Counted from the first letter of the stretch, positions 51,851 to 60,673 are shown. The stretch: DNA of 64,000 nucleotides from Prevotella sp. E13-27 (GCF_023217965.1 NZ_JALPSC010000001.1:1488001-1552000); one strand, 5' to 3'. A program made the numbers and translations. The notes: generated from the sequence alone by a model not told the origin.

Positions 51851-51881
51851 CAAAGGTATAAATAAAAATTGTTCTTGCAAA
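51851..51881 (-). promoter_or_regulatory. Strong promoter of the structured RNA and kinase operon
   Basis: On the minus strand TTTG (51878-51881), a 19-bp spacer and TACCTTTG (51851-51858): both elements match the Bacteroidota consensus. Confidence 0.75.
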
Positions 51882-51972
51882 AAAAAAGGTCATAAAATCT
51901 TAAAAAATAATACTATTCGGAAAAAAATTGATTGTTTTTCGTTTTATACATTGCTTAAATGGCATTGTTTTT

Positions 51973-52014
51973 AGTTCCTTCCAGGTGACAAAAACATTTG
52001 TGGAGAGCCTTTGA
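51973..52014 (+). pseudogene. Fragment of the mtnN 3' end
   Basis: The codons for QVTKTFVESL and the stop (51982-52014) are identical to the end of mtnN, and the two codons before (Ser-Phe) match with synonymous changes (TCC TTC here, TCT TTT in mtnN). Further upstream similarity is lost. The identical block runs on to 52029 and so includes the terminator hairpin; it is 48 bp long (51982-52029 versus 36985-37032). Confidence 0.8.
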
Positions 52015-52029
52015 TGAGGCCCTCCACAA
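51998..52029. terminator. Bidirectional hairpin downstream of luxS
   Basis: TTGTGGAG and CTCCACAA arms, same as 37001-37032. On the minus strand it is followed by ATGTTTTTG and on the plus strand by ATATTTTTT, so it can end transcription from luxS and from the former mtnN side. Confidence 0.65.
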
Positions 52030-52056
52030 ATATTTTTTGACAATTTTCTTATTTCT

Positions 52057-52551
52057 TTATGCGTCTGCAAACTGACGTCCGTCGGCGAGCGTCACTTGCA
52101 GCTTTGTGTATTCCGAGTGGAAGTCGTTCTTCAGTCGGTCGAGATAGCGGCGGCACTCCCAGTGACACATAGGCAGGTCGTGTAACAGATAGTTGCCGCA
52201 AGTCTCTGGCGTGGTGGCAGGCACCTCGTTCTGAGTGAGGATCCACTCTAAGCACTCTATGGTGAGCTGACGCATATCCTCAGCGCTGTAGTCGCCTGTC
52301 ATGATGATATACATGCCGGTGAGACAGCCCATCGGACCTACATATACCACATCCTCCTTTACCTGAGAGTTGCGGAACCATGTTGCCATGAGGTGCTCAA
52401 TGCTGTGCATGGCAGCAGGAGCAACAGCAGGCTCCTTGTTGGGCTCGGTGATACGCAGGTCGAACGTGGTAAAACCTTTGTCAACGCGCGATACATAGAT
52501 GCCCGGCTTCAGGTGCGTGTGGTCAATCGTAAAGCTTTGTATTACTTCCAT
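52057..52551 (-). CDS. luxS: S-ribosylhomocysteine lyase
   Basis: 164 residues. The metal-binding HSIEH (HxxEH) near residue 57 and the Cys of GPMGCLTGMYI near 83 are both present, as are the N-terminal HTHLKPG and FDLRITEPN segments. LuxS converts S-ribosylhomocysteine to homocysteine and the precursor of autoinducer AI-2. It starts 3 bp after the typA stop, so both are likely co-transcribed. The preceding enzyme, MtnN, is encoded 15 kb away, but a fragment of its gene is still next to luxS. Confidence 0.95.
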   Translation of the reverse strand: MEVIQSFTIDHTHLKPGIYVSRVDKGFTTFDLRITEPNKEPAVAPAAMHSIEHLMATWFRNSQVKEDVVYVGPMGCLTGMYIIMTGDYSAEDMRQLTIECLEWILTQNEVPATTPETCGNYLLHDLPMCHWECRRYLDRLKNDFHSEYTKLQVTLADGRQFADA

Positions 52552-52554
52552 GGC

Positions 52555-54357
52555 TTATGCTCTGTTAGCTTTCTTACGCTGGTCGTGGTCAAGGATAATC
52601 TTACGCATGCGCATAGACTTCGGTGTTACCTCTACGAGCTCGTCTTCCTTGATATACTCCAGACATTCTTCGAGCGACATAACTGTCTTTGGAATGATGC
52701 GGGCCTTATCGTCGGTACCTGAAGCACGCACGTTAGTGAGCTGCTTTGCCTTGCACACGTTGATGACAAGGTCGTTGTCGTGGACATGCTCGCCTACTAC
52801 CTCGCCCATATACACGTCTTCGCCTGGATCGATGAAGAACTTACCGCGATCCTGCAGCTTGTCAATGGCATAGGCGTATGAGTTACCGGTCTCCAGAGCA
52901 ATCATAGAACCGTTGACACGGCGCTCTATCTCTCCCTTGTAAGGCTGATACTCCTTGAAGCGGTGAGCCATGATGGCTTCGCCCTGTGATGCTGTGAGCA
53001 CGTTGGTACGAAGACCGATGATGCCACGTGAAGGAATTATAAACTCAATGTTTGTACGCTCGCCCTGACTCTCCATTGATGTCATCTCGCCCTTACGGCG
53101 TGTCACCATGTCAATCATCTTTGAAGCGAACTCCTCAGGCACGTTGATGGTGAGCTCTTCAACAGGTTCGTGCTTCACTCCGTCAATCTCCTTATAGATA
53201 ACCTGTGGCTGGCCAACCTGAAGCTCATAGCCCTCGCGGCGCATTGTCTCGATGAGCACAGAGAGGTGGAGCACACCGCGTCCTGATACAATCCACTTGT
53301 CGGTAGAGTCCTCGAAAGGCTCCACGCGCAGGGCGAGGTTCTTCTCAAGCTCCTTCTCCAGACGGTCGTTGATGTGACGTGAGGTAACGAACTTACCCTC
53401 CTTACCGAAGAAAGGTGAGTCGTTGATCATGAAGAGCATCGACATTGTGGGCTCATCGATAGCGATGGGGTCCAGAGGCTCCGGATTGTCTATGTCGCAG
53501 ATAGAGTCGCCTATCTCAAACTTCTCCAGGCCTATTACTGCGCAGATGTCGCCACAGTCCACCTTGTCAACGTGCTGGTGTCCCATGCCGTCGAAGGTGT
53601 GCAGCTCCTTTATCTTTGTCCTCTCCTTTGTGCCGTCGCGATGGCATATTGTAACCTGCATGCCGTCTGTCAGCTGACCGCGGTGTACGCGTCCCACTGC
53701 TATACGACCTGTGTAGCTTGAGTAGTCAAGCGAGGTGATGAGCATCTGAGGAGTACCTTCCAACTGTGTAGGAGCGGGTATCACCTCTACAATCTTGTCA
53801 AGAAGATATGTTATGTCGGTTGTCGGCTTGTTGAAGTCTTCGCTCATCCAGCCGTTCTTTGCTGAACCATAGACTACAGGGAAGTCGAGCTGGTCCTCAG
53901 TAGCGTTCAGTGAGCACATGAGGTCAAACACCATCTCATACACCTCTTCCGGGCGACAGTTGGGTTTGTCCACCTTGTTTACAACTACGATGGGCTTCAG
54001 ACCAATCTCCAGGGCTTTCTGCAGCACAAAGCGTGTCTGTGGCATAGGACCTTCGAAGGCGTCAACGAGCAGCAGACAGCCGTCGGCCATGTTGAGCACG
54101 CGCTCCACCTCGCCGCCGAAGTCAGAGTGTCCTGGAGTGTCAATAATATTGATTTTTGTTCCTTTCCAGTTTATTGATACGTTCTTTGAAAGGATGGTGA
54201 TACCTCTTTCGCGTTCGAGGTCGTTAGCGTCAAGTACTTGATTGCTGAGGTTCTGTCCCTCACGGAAGAGATTGCCTGCCAGCATCATTTTGTCCACGAG
54301 TGTCGTCTTACCGTGGTCCACGTGTGCGATAATCGCAATGTTTCTAATATCCTGCAT
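52555..54357 (-). CDS. typA: Ribosome-associated GTPase TypA/BipA
   Basis: 600 residues, the usual length. G1 [10 protein letters not shown], the switch I RERGITI, G3 [13 protein letters not shown]4 NKVDKP and G5 GSAKNG are all in place. The EF-G-like domains III and V are recognisable ([32 protein letters not shown] region), and the TypA-specific C-terminal domain ends in [14 protein letters not shown]. It acts in 50S assembly and stress adaptation. It sits downstream of rpsO and directly upstream of luxS. Confidence 0.95.
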   Translation of the reverse strand: MQDIRNIAIIAHVDHGKTTLVDKMMLAGNLFREGQNLSNQVLDANDLERERGITILSKNVSINWKGTKINIIDTPGHSDFGGEVERVLNMADGCLLLVDAFEGPMPQTRFVLQKALEIGLKPIVVVNKVDKPNCRPEEVYEMVFDLMCSLNATEDQLDFPVVYGSAKNGWMSEDFNKPTTDITYLLDKIVEVIPAPTQLEGTPQMLITSLDYSSYTGRIAVGRVHRGQLTDGMQVTICHRDGTKERTKIKELHTFDGMGHQHVDKVDCGDICAVIGLEKFEIGDSICDIDNPEPLDPIAIDEPTMSMLFMINDSPFFGKEGKFVTSRHINDRLEKELEKNLALRVEPFEDSTDKWIVSGRGVLHLSVLIETMRREGYELQVGQPQVIYKEIDGVKHEPVEELTINVPEEFASKMIDMVTRRKGEMTSMESQGERTNIEFIIPSRGIIGLRTNVLTASQGEAIMAHRFKEYQPYKGEIERRVNGSMIALETGNSYAYAIDKLQDRGKFFIDPGEDVYMGEVVGEHVHDNDLVINVCKAKQLTNVRASGTDDKARIIPKTVMSLEECLEYIKEDELVEVTPKSMRMRKIILDHDQRKKANRA

Positions 54358-54383
54358 GTATTTTACGTAAAAATCAATAGAAA

Positions 54384-54408
54384 CCCCGCTCTCTGTGTGA
54401 GAACGGGG
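54384..54408 (-). terminator. Terminator after rpsO
   Basis: On the minus strand CCCCGTTCTC pairs with GAGAGCGGGG around ACACA, followed by TTTCTATTGATTTTT, in the gap between rpsO and typA. Confidence 0.7.
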
Positions 54409-54434
54409 CTTTCGTCTTTGTTTCTCTTCCGATA

Positions 54435-54704
54435 TTACTTACGCAGACCGAGAGCCTTGATGATGGCACGGTAGCGGTTGATGTCGGTGTTGTAGAGGTA
54501 CTTCAGGAGCTTACGACGGCGACCTACCATCATTGTCAGCGAGCGAGCAGTCACATGATCCTTGTGGTTGTTCTTCAGGTGCTCGGTGAGGTGCTTGATG
54601 CGATAGGTGAACAGAGCAATCTGGCTCTCTGCTGAACCAGTGTCCTTAGCGTCTTTGCCATACTGGCTGAAGATCTCTTCTTTTTTAGCTGAATCGAGAT
54701 ACAT
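54435..54704 (-). CDS. rpsO: 30S ribosomal protein S15
   Basis: 89 residues. KDTGSAESQIALFTYRI and HLKNNHKDHVTARSLTMMVGRRRKLLKYL are the conserved helices that bind the 16S rRNA three-way junction. It has its own promoter (TACCTTTG at 54824-54831) and a leader of about 110 nt, in which S15-type autoregulation is possible but not shown. Confidence 0.96.
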   Translation of the reverse strand: MYLDSAKKEEIFSQYGKDAKDTGSAESQIALFTYRIKHLTEHLKNNHKDHVTARSLTMMVGRRRKLLKYLYNTDINRYRAIIKALGLRK

Positions 54705-54823
54705 AATTAAATAGATGTGATTAAAATGTTAATGTGCTTATGACATCTTTCAGATGCTTGTCCTGCTAATCACTGCGGATACTTCGCTTCATCAGATGCT
54801 TCGGATTTTCCGAAAAGCGGCTG

Positions 54824-54831
54824 CAAAGGTA
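54824..54831 (-). promoter_or_regulatory. -7 promoter box of rpsO
   Basis: TACCTTTG on the minus strand, giving a leader of about 115 nt before the rpsO ATG at 54704. Confidence 0.6.
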
Positions 54832-54837
54832 TAAAAA

Positions 54838-54867
54838 AAATGTGAACGTTTGGCTTCGTTCACATTT
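54838..54867 (-). terminator. Terminator of gyrB
   Basis: AAATGTGAACG and CGTTCACATTT form a perfect 11-bp stem, followed on the minus strand by further Ts (eight or more in a row including the arm end). Confidence 0.8.
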
Positions 54868-54919
54868 TCTTTATAGTTTTGTGTTAAACTTTATGAATTA
54901 TTAACTATTCTATACTGCT

Positions 54920-56887
54920 TTATGCGTCGATGTTTGCGTATGTAGCGTTCTTTTCTATGAACTCGCGGCGTGGCTCCACATCGTCGCCCATGAGCATTGA
55001 GAATATCTCGTCGGCCTCGGCAGCGTTCTCTATTGTCACCTGCTTCAGCAGACGGTTCTCTGGGTTCATTGTTGTCTCCCAAAGCTGCTCTGGGTTCATC
55101 TCACCAAGACCTTTGTATCGCTGTGTGTGTACGTTGCGCTCGTCGCCCTCAGCATAGCGGTCAATGAACATCTGGCGCTGCTGGTCGGTGTAGCAGTACT
55201 CCGACACCTTCTTGTATGTGCACTTGTAGAGTGGGGGAGTTGCGATATAGAGGTGTCCGCCCTGTATCACCTGTGGCATGAAGCGGTAGAACAGTGTCAT
55301 TATGAGTGTGTCGATGTGAGAACCATCGACGTCGGCGTCGGTCATGATGATGATCTTGTCGTAGCGCAGCTTGTCGATGTTTGCCTCGCGGTCGCCTTCG
55401 CCCTCAACGCCGAAGCGCACGCCGATGCTCTGGATGATGTTCATCACAGACTCAGCCTCGAACACGCGGTGCCACTGTACCTTCTCTACGTTAAGAATCT
55501 TACCGCGCAGAGGCAGGATAGCCTGGAAGTGACGGTCGCGTCCTTGTTTTGCTGAACCGCCTGCAGAGTCACCCTCGACGAGGAATATCTCACAGGTCTT
55601 CGGGTCGCGGTTAGAGCAGTCAGCCAGCTTGCCTGGCAGTCCGCCGCCCGTCATCGGGTTCTTGCGCTGCACGCTCTCACGTGCCTTGCGGGCTGCTATA
55701 CGTGCTGTTGCTGCCAGCACCACCTTGTCGCAGATGAGCTTTGCCTCCTTCGGATGCTCCTCTAAGTAGTTGCTGAGTGCTTCGCCTACAGCCTGCTGCA
55801 CTGCGCCTGCCACCTCTGAGTTGCCGAGCTTTGTCTTTGTCTGGCCTTCGAATTGAGGCTCAGCCACCTTGATGGAGATTACTGCTGTGAGACCCTCGCG
55901 GAAGTCCTCACCGGCAATCTCTATCTTTGCCTTCTCAATCTGCTTTGATATCTGTGGGTCGGCATCTGCATAGGCTTTCAGTGTGCGGGTGAGCGCCATG
56001 CGGAAGCCAGTGAGGTGTGTACCACCCTCAATGGTGTTGATGTTGTTAACGTAAGAGTGGATGTTCTCAGAGTAGTCGGTATTGTACATCACAGCCACCT
56101 CGATGGGCACACCCTGCTTCTCGGTCTTCAGGTAGATGACATCGTCGAAGAGGTGGGTGCGGTGACGGTCAACGAAGCGCACGAACTCTTTCAGTCCTTC
56201 CTTAGCGTGGAATACCTCTGGTTCACGGAGGTTGCCCTCTTCGTCAGGACGAAGGTCGGTCAGCGTGATGGTTATGCCGGCGTTAAGATATGCCAGCTCA
56301 CGCATGCGCTTAGCGATGATATCGTATTTGAATTCTGTAGTAGTGAAGATGCTTCCGTCGGGCCAGAACTGCTGACGTGTACCTGTCTTGTCGGTATCGC
56401 CAACAATCTTCACGTCGTACAGGGGCTTACCCTTCTCATATTCCTGCTGGTAGATGTGACCGTTGCGGAATACCTGTGACATCATGTGTGTTGACAGTGC
56501 GTTTACGCAGCTCACACCTACACCGTGCAGACCGCCGGAAACCTTGTAAGAGCCCTTGTCGAACTTACCACCGGCATGGAGCACGGTCATAACAACTTCG
56601 AGTGCGCTCTTGTGCATCTTCTCGTGCTCGTCAACGGGGATACCACGACCGTTATCCTGCACTGTGATGCTGTTATCTTCGTTTATCGTCACCTCGATGT
56701 GTGTGCAGAAGCCTGCCATTGCCTCGTCGATAGAGTTGTCGACAGTCTCGTTCACCAGGTGATGCAATCCTTTCTCACTAATGTCGCCGATGTACATAGC
56801 AGGACGCTTGCGCACGGCTTCCAATCCTTCGAGCACCTGAATATTGCTCGCGGAATAGTTTTGCTGTTCTTGCTGAATATCTTCCAT
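54920..56887 (-). CDS. gyrB: DNA gyrase subunit B
   Basis: 655 residues. The GHKL ATPase part shows ETVDNSIDEAMAGF, DNGRGIPVDEHEK and GGLHGVGVSCVNAL; the TOPRIM part shows EIFLVEGDSAGGSAKQGRDR and MTDADVDGSHI, and the end has RYKGLGEMNPEQLWETTMNP. Gyrase introduces negative supercoils with GyrA, which is not in this window. The wording of these motifs favours GyrB over ParE. A TACCTTTG promoter box lies at 56915-56922. Confidence 0.95.
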   Translation of the reverse strand: MEDIQQEQQNYSASNIQVLEGLEAVRKRPAMYIGDISEKGLHHLVNETVDNSIDEAMAGFCTHIEVTINEDNSITVQDNGRGIPVDEHEKMHKSALEVVMTVLHAGGKFDKGSYKVSGGLHGVGVSCVNALSTHMMSQVFRNGHIYQQEYEKGKPLYDVKIVGDTDKTGTRQQFWPDGSIFTTTEFKYDIIAKRMRELAYLNAGITITLTDLRPDEEGNLREPEVFHAKEGLKEFVRFVDRHRTHLFDDVIYLKTEKQGVPIEVAVMYNTDYSENIHSYVNNINTIEGGTHLTGFRMALTRTLKAYADADPQISKQIEKAKIEIAGEDFREGLTAVISIKVAEPQFEGQTKTKLGNSEVAGAVQQAVGEALSNYLEEHPKEAKLICDKVVLAATARIAARKARESVQRKNPMTGGGLPGKLADCSNRDPKTCEIFLVEGDSAGGSAKQGRDRHFQAILPLRGKILNVEKVQWHRVFEAESVMNIIQSIGVRFGVEGEGDREANIDKLRYDKIIIMTDADVDGSHIDTLIMTLFYRFMPQVIQGGHLYIATPPLYKCTYKKVSEYCYTDQQRQMFIDRYAEGDERNVHTQRYKGLGEMNPEQLWETTMNPENRLLKQVTIENAAEADEIFSMLMGDDVEPRREFIEKNATYANIDA

Positions 56888-56914
56888 TTCTGTTTAATAG
56901 TCCTTAATAGGCTG

Positions 56915-56922
56915 CAAAGGTA
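56915..56922 (-). promoter_or_regulatory. -7 promoter box of gyrB
   Basis: TACCTTTG on the minus strand, 27 bp before the ATG at 56887. Confidence 0.6.
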
Positions 56923-57001
56923 CAAAAAATAAGGTAGAAACGCGAACGTTCCTACCTAAAAAGATGTTAATTAAAACACTCTGATTGCGTGTTTTTTACT
57001 A

Positions 57002-59128
57002 CTATTCATCATCGCGTTTGCAGCCCCATACCACAATGTGCCTCCAGATGTGGCCTTCTATGTGTCCGAAGCGTGAGTCGTAGTAGTACTCGTGCCAGTT
57101 CTGAGGCCATCCTTCCGGCTGTTCTTTGTGTTCGCATCTGAACGTTGGGTAGCGGTATTCCGGACCGTTCTGGTCGCTCAGATGGCCTGTCACCTTAGTG
57201 ACCGTCTTGGGGATGAACACTTCATCGAGGTTCTCGCAGTAGTCGAAGCATCCGTCGTTGAGTTCGCTGACGCCGTCGGCAAGATAGACCTTAGTCATCT
57301 GCTTACAGCCCCAGAATGCCTCTCGCTCTATGGCGGCGGGGCCGAGCACACGCACTTCCTTCAGGTTCTTGCATCCGTAGAATGCTTCTTCACCTATGCG
57401 TGTTACGCTTTCGTGTATGACTACCGTCTTCAGGTTCTCCAGCTCCTTAAATGTTCTGTTGCCTATCGAGCTGACGTCTTGCACCACGAGATTCTCTATC
57501 TTCAGCACGTCGATACCGTCCACGATGAAGCTCTTGCATTGCCCTTCCATTGCACCCACGCCGCTTTCTATCCATTGCTTCCATGTGCCGCGATATTCGC
57601 AGTCTATGTCGGGACGGTGGTTCTCGTAGCGGTAGTGGCTGACGGCACCCTCCGCGTCTTTTATCGATGCCGGCAGTGAGATGCGGCGCATGCGTGTGGC
57701 AGTGAGCAAAGCTTGGTAGTGAATCTTTTCTACACCGTCGGGCACCACCACCGTCTCGTCGTTGGCTGCCGATTCCATCACACCGTCTTTCACGATGGTC
57801 TTCAGTGGCTCTTTTGCCACGCATCTTATCCTTATGGTGCAGCGCTTCTTCCTTTCATCGGGCATATCGTCGTCCCAGGTGCGTTCCAGTGTCTCCAACT
57901 CCAAGGTCTCTCCCGCCTTGATCATACCCATGTACCGGCGACGGTATGGGGTCTGATGGCGCGACAAGTCGCCAATGAGCAGCTCGCCCTCCAGACATCC
58001 GCAGATGCTCAGTTTCTCCCAGCGTGTTCCGTCGGCCGACTCCTCAAACTCGAACCTTGTCTCTGTCTCCATCATTCGCTTGGTGATGGTTGCCTCGGGC
58101 TTTAGCGTTGAAAGGTCGGTGCCGAGCGGTGTCTTGGGATACCACTCTGCGGTAACTTCCCATTCAGTAGGCATTGGATCGCTGTTCACGTCGATGCTCT
58201 TCTTTTGTGGAATTTCGCGTCCTGTAAGCATTACCGACAAGTTTTTTGTCAGCTTCACTGTCTCCCCTATCCACAGCTCGTGTTCCTCTTTCTGCTTCAG
58301 TATCTGCACCGATATGTGGTCGTCGGCCGTACTTGTCACCTTTACGTGAGGCAGCCAGCTGAAGTCCAGAACGACTTTGCCAGCCTTGATCATGTCGTTA
58401 CTGATATAGTAGCTTTTCTTGCTTCCGTCTTGCTCGATTTCGTAGAAATAGAGTCCCTGCCATGTGGGCTGCCATTCTTTCTTGTCGAAGAACACACCGG
58501 CATGGAACGTTGTGAAGGCACTCGCGATGCTCTGTTGCAGGCTCCTGCTTTCTTCCTTATGGCGGAATATCTCTTTTAATCTGGGCTGATAGACGTTTAG
58601 ATACGTGCTGTCGCCGTCCCATCGTGCCAGTTGTGGCGACTCAAGATCGGTCACGATGATGCGCCCCAGCGGACTCTCCTCTTCGTTGAGGATTGTCTGT
58701 CCTATGTGTAGGTTGCAACGTTTCAGCGTGGCTTCTCTTATTACGCTTGTGCCTGTCTTCACTTGGAAGCGCAGCTCCTGCCATTTGGGCTCGATGTCGG
58801 CTTTATAAGAGATATAGGCAACCTTGTCTAAGCTGACGGTCTCCCCATCATCGGTTACTATTCCTGGGTATATAAGAATTCTCGACAGCAGCAGCTGACG
58901 CTCATGGGTGCCTATCTGGCTCTTTATCCAAGGAAGAATCTCTTTGGGTTGCAGATTGGTGTTTTCCTTGGGAAAAGAATGCCACTCGAAGTATAGCTCG
59001 ACGTTGAAATAGCTCTGTTTCACCGTTTTGTCTTCTGCCTCGGCATGGTGCGAAGCATAGTCGAGGAGTGTCTGGAAGTCAGAGCGTTCCAGCTCTTCCA
59101 TCACGCGTTTCAGTTCTTCCTTGATCAT
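57002..59128 (-). CDS. BspA-like leucine-rich repeat protein, cytoplasmic type
   Basis: 708 residues without a signal peptide. The first 460 residues are beta-rich and not recognisable to me (WQPTWQGLYFYEIEQDGSKK, GRIIVTDLESPQLARWDG). From about 465 onward LRR_5/BspA repeats appear: PDGVEKIHYQALLTATRMRRI, GNRTFKELENLKTVVIHES, RIGEEAFYGCKNLKEVRVLG and ELNDGCFDYCENLDEVFIPK. Such repeats usually bind proteins. Most family members are surface proteins, so the missing signal peptide is unusual. It follows the trmH-like gene after a 95-bp gap that contains an interspersed repeat end. Confidence 0.75.
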   Translation of the reverse strand: MIKEELKRVMEELERSDFQTLLDYASHHAEAEDKTVKQSYFNVELYFEWHSFPKENTNLQPKEILPWIKSQIGTHERQLLLSRILIYPGIVTDDGETVSLDKVAYISYKADIEPKWQELRFQVKTGTSVIREATLKRCNLHIGQTILNEEESPLGRIIVTDLESPQLARWDGDSTYLNVYQPRLKEIFRHKEESRSLQQSIASAFTTFHAGVFFDKKEWQPTWQGLYFYEIEQDGSKKSYYISNDMIKAGKVVLDFSWLPHVKVTSTADDHISVQILKQKEEHELWIGETVKLTKNLSVMLTGREIPQKKSIDVNSDPMPTEWEVTAEWYPKTPLGTDLSTLKPEATITKRMMETETRFEFEESADGTRWEKLSICGCLEGELLIGDLSRHQTPYRRRYMGMIKAGETLELETLERTWDDDMPDERKKRCTIRIRCVAKEPLKTIVKDGVMESAANDETVVVPDGVEKIHYQALLTATRMRRISLPASIKDAEGAVSHYRYENHRPDIDCEYRGTWKQWIESGVGAMEGQCKSFIVDGIDVLKIENLVVQDVSSIGNRTFKELENLKTVVIHESVTRIGEEAFYGCKNLKEVRVLGPAAIEREAFWGCKQMTKVYLADGVSELNDGCFDYCENLDEVFIPKTVTKVTGHLSDQNGPEYRYPTFRCEHKEQPEGWPQNWHEYYYDSRFGHIEGHIWRHIVVWGCKRDDE

Positions 59129-59184
59129 AGTGGTTTAGTAGTATTGGTGTTTATATGTTTGGTTTTGACCACAGATTAAACAGA

Positions 59185-59214
59185 GGTAGTTTTTATACTT
59201 GCGAAAGTTGAGTA
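59185..59214. repeat. 30-bp inverted copy of the 62.5-kb element end
   Basis: The reverse complement of 59185-59214 equals 62508-62537 over all 30 bases (starts TACTCAACTTTCGCAAG). It lies between the LRR and trmH-like genes. Confidence 0.85.
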
Positions 59215-59223
59215 AAAATATTG

Positions 59224-60015
59224 CTATGATTGTCGCTGACGTACAGCCTCGAAGAGCAGTATGGCAGCTGATACTGAGACGTTCAGGGAGTCGAGGCGTC
59301 CCAGCATAGGTATGCGTATGTGGGCGTCGGCAGCCTGTCGCCACTGGTTCGTGAGTCCTGTGCTCTCCGTTCCCATGACTATGGCGGTGCCTTGTGTCAT
59401 CGGGGTGTCGTAGTAGAGGCGTGAGTCCTGCAGCTGTGCGGTGAGTATCTGTATGTTGTGCTGCTTTAGGAAGGCAATACATTCCTCGCTTGTGCATGCC
59501 ACTGTGGGCACTGTGAAGATGGCGCCTATCGATGAGCGTATTAGGTTGGGATTGTAGAGGTCGGTCAGCGGGTCGCACACTATCACGGCATCGGCCTGTG
59601 CGGCATCGGCAGAGCGCAGTACAGCGCCGAGGTTGCCTGGCTTCTCCACACTCTCAAGCACCACTATGAGCGGGTTTTTCGGCAGCTGCAGGTCCTCCAG
59701 TCTGTGCTCCTTCGCCTTCATGATGGCTATCACGCCTTCTGTGGAACCACGATATGCTATGCGCTCATATACATTCTCAGAAACAGTGTAACAGTTCCCC
59801 TCGCCCTTCGGAGAGGGGTTAGGGGAGAGGCCAAAAACGCTCTCCGCCTCATATCCTGCTTCCAGACAGTGCTCCAGCTCGCGACGTCCTTCCACCACGA
59901 ACAGACCTTCTTTCCTGCGCAGCTGTGACTTCTGCTGAAGCTCCAGCAGATGTTTTATCTTTGGGTTCTTTGCTGAGGTGATGACCTCGCTATATGGGGT
60001 GTTTGTATGATTCAT
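59224..60015 (-). CDS. TrmH/SpoU-family RNA 2'-O-methyltransferase
   Basis: 263 residues. The N-terminal substrate-binding domain (SAKNPKIKHLLELQQKSQLR, then EGLFVVEGRRELEHC) and the C-terminal SPOUT knot (PLIVVLESVEKPGNLGAVLR, ADAVIVCDPLTDLYNPNLIR, IVMGTESTGL and IPMLGRLDSLNVSVSAAI) are complete. It methylates a ribose in rRNA or tRNA; the exact site is unclear. SPNPSPKGEGN near residue 67 is encoded by a G/C-rich palindromic repeat. The promoter box (60020-60027) ends 4 bp before the ATG, suggesting a leaderless mRNA. Confidence 0.9.
   Translation of the reverse strand: MNHTNTPYSEVITSAKNPKIKHLLELQQKSQLRRKEGLFVVEGRRELEHCLEAGYEAESVFGLSPNPSPKGEGNCYTVSENVYERIAYRGSTEGVIAIMKAKEHRLEDLQLPKNPLIVVLESVEKPGNLGAVLRSADAAQADAVIVCDPLTDLYNPNLIRSSIGAIFTVPTVACTSEECIAFLKQHNIQILTAQLQDSRLYYDTPMTQGTAIVMGTESTGLTNQWRQAADAHIRIPMLGRLDSLNVSVSAAILLFEAVRQRQS
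59794..59833 (-). repeat. G/C-rich palindromic repeat inside the trmH-like gene
   Basis: GTTCCCCTCGCCCTTCGGAG then AGGGGTTAGGGGAGAGGCC on the plus strand, read in frame as GLSPNPSPKGEGN. Confidence 0.85.
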
Positions 60016-60019
60016 GTGG

Positions 60020-60027
60020 CAAATATA
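60020..60027 (-). promoter_or_regulatory. -7 promoter box of the trmH-like gene, leaderless geometry
   Basis: TATATTTG on the minus strand, then CCAC and the ATG. Confidence 0.45.
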
Positions 60028-60086
60028 GTGAAAATTACGGTAAACGCAAAAGGAAAGCCGCCTTTTCTTCGTTTAGGGCACAATAA

Positions 60087-60124
60087 AAGTGCCGCACTGA
60101 CCTTTGCAGGTGTGTGCGGCACTT
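60087..60124 (-). terminator. Terminator of rpsT
   Basis: AAGTGCCGCA (60087-60096) pairs perfectly with TGCGGCACTT (60115-60124); on the minus strand TTATTGT follows. Confidence 0.8.
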
Positions 60125-60155
60125 ATTGTTTTCTCGTTTTTCTGTTTCTAAACGA

Positions 60156-60410
60156 TTAGCCCAGCTTGTTGATGTGCATGCAGAGGCTTGACTTCAGGTT
60201 TGCGGCCTTGTTCTTGTGGATGATGTGGGTCTTAGCCAGCTTATCCAGCATCTTCTGTACCTTTGGATAGAGTGCTGAAGCCTCGTCCTTGTTAGTCATA
60301 GCGCGGAGCTTGCGAACAGCGTTACGCATGGTCTTTGCGTAGTACTTGTTGTGCAGAGCCTTTTTCTTGTCCTGGCGAATACGCTTCACCGATGATTTGT
60401 GGTTTGCCAT
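60156..60410 (-). CDS. rpsT: 30S ribosomal protein S20
   Basis: 84 residues, Lys/Arg/Ala rich: [34 protein letters not shown] and [18 protein letters not shown]. Helical bundle that binds 16S rRNA early in 30S assembly. The upstream tRNA-Glu gene on the same strand, 170 bp away, may share its transcript, as no clear promoter is seen between them. Confidence 0.96.
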   Translation of the reverse strand: MANHKSSVKRIRQDKKKALHNKYYAKTMRNAVRKLRAMTNKDEASALYPKVQKMLDKLAKTHIIHKNKAANLKSSLCMHINKLG

Positions 60411-60491
60411 TTTTTTGTTTTTTGTTTTGTTGTTAATAATTAAAGCTTATGGGTCTTGCACCGTTTGGCTGCCCTGGGCTGATTCAATTAA

Positions 60492-60507
60492 AGCGGCTCT
60501 TGCCGCT
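60492..60507 (-). terminator. Hairpin between tRNA-Glu and rpsT
   Basis: AGCGGC and GCCGCT arms with a 4-nt loop, followed by TTTAATT on the minus strand. It could attenuate or trim the tRNA-rpsT transcript; U run is weak. Confidence 0.4.
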
Positions 60508-60580
60508 CTTCCTTGAACCCCTCGCCACCTTTTCCTCTTGCGAGTAGCGCACCACTGCGCTGATGACGAATTTAACCTTG

Positions 60581-60652
60581 TAGTCCCTAGGAGAGTCGAA
60601 CTCCTCTTTAGAGAATGAAAATCTCTCGTCCTAACCGATAGACGAAGGGACC
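60581..60652 (-). tRNA. tRNA-Glu (anticodon TTC)
   Basis: Full cloverleaf on the minus strand: acceptor GGTCCCT/AGGGACT with a G-U first pair, D arm with TATCGGTTAGG, anticodon stem AGAGA/TCTCT around TTTTCAT (anticodon TTC), T arm AGGAG/CTCCT around TTCGACT, discriminator A. The CCA end is not encoded. A TACCTTTG promoter box lies at 60674-60681. Confidence 0.95.
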
Positions 60653-60673
60653 CCTTTTCGCTAAAAGTGGGTG

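Noticed and set aside
59135..59578. 147-codon minus-strand ORF
   Set aside because: It overlaps the trmH-like gene in another frame and has the His/Arg/Thr-rich look of shadow frames.
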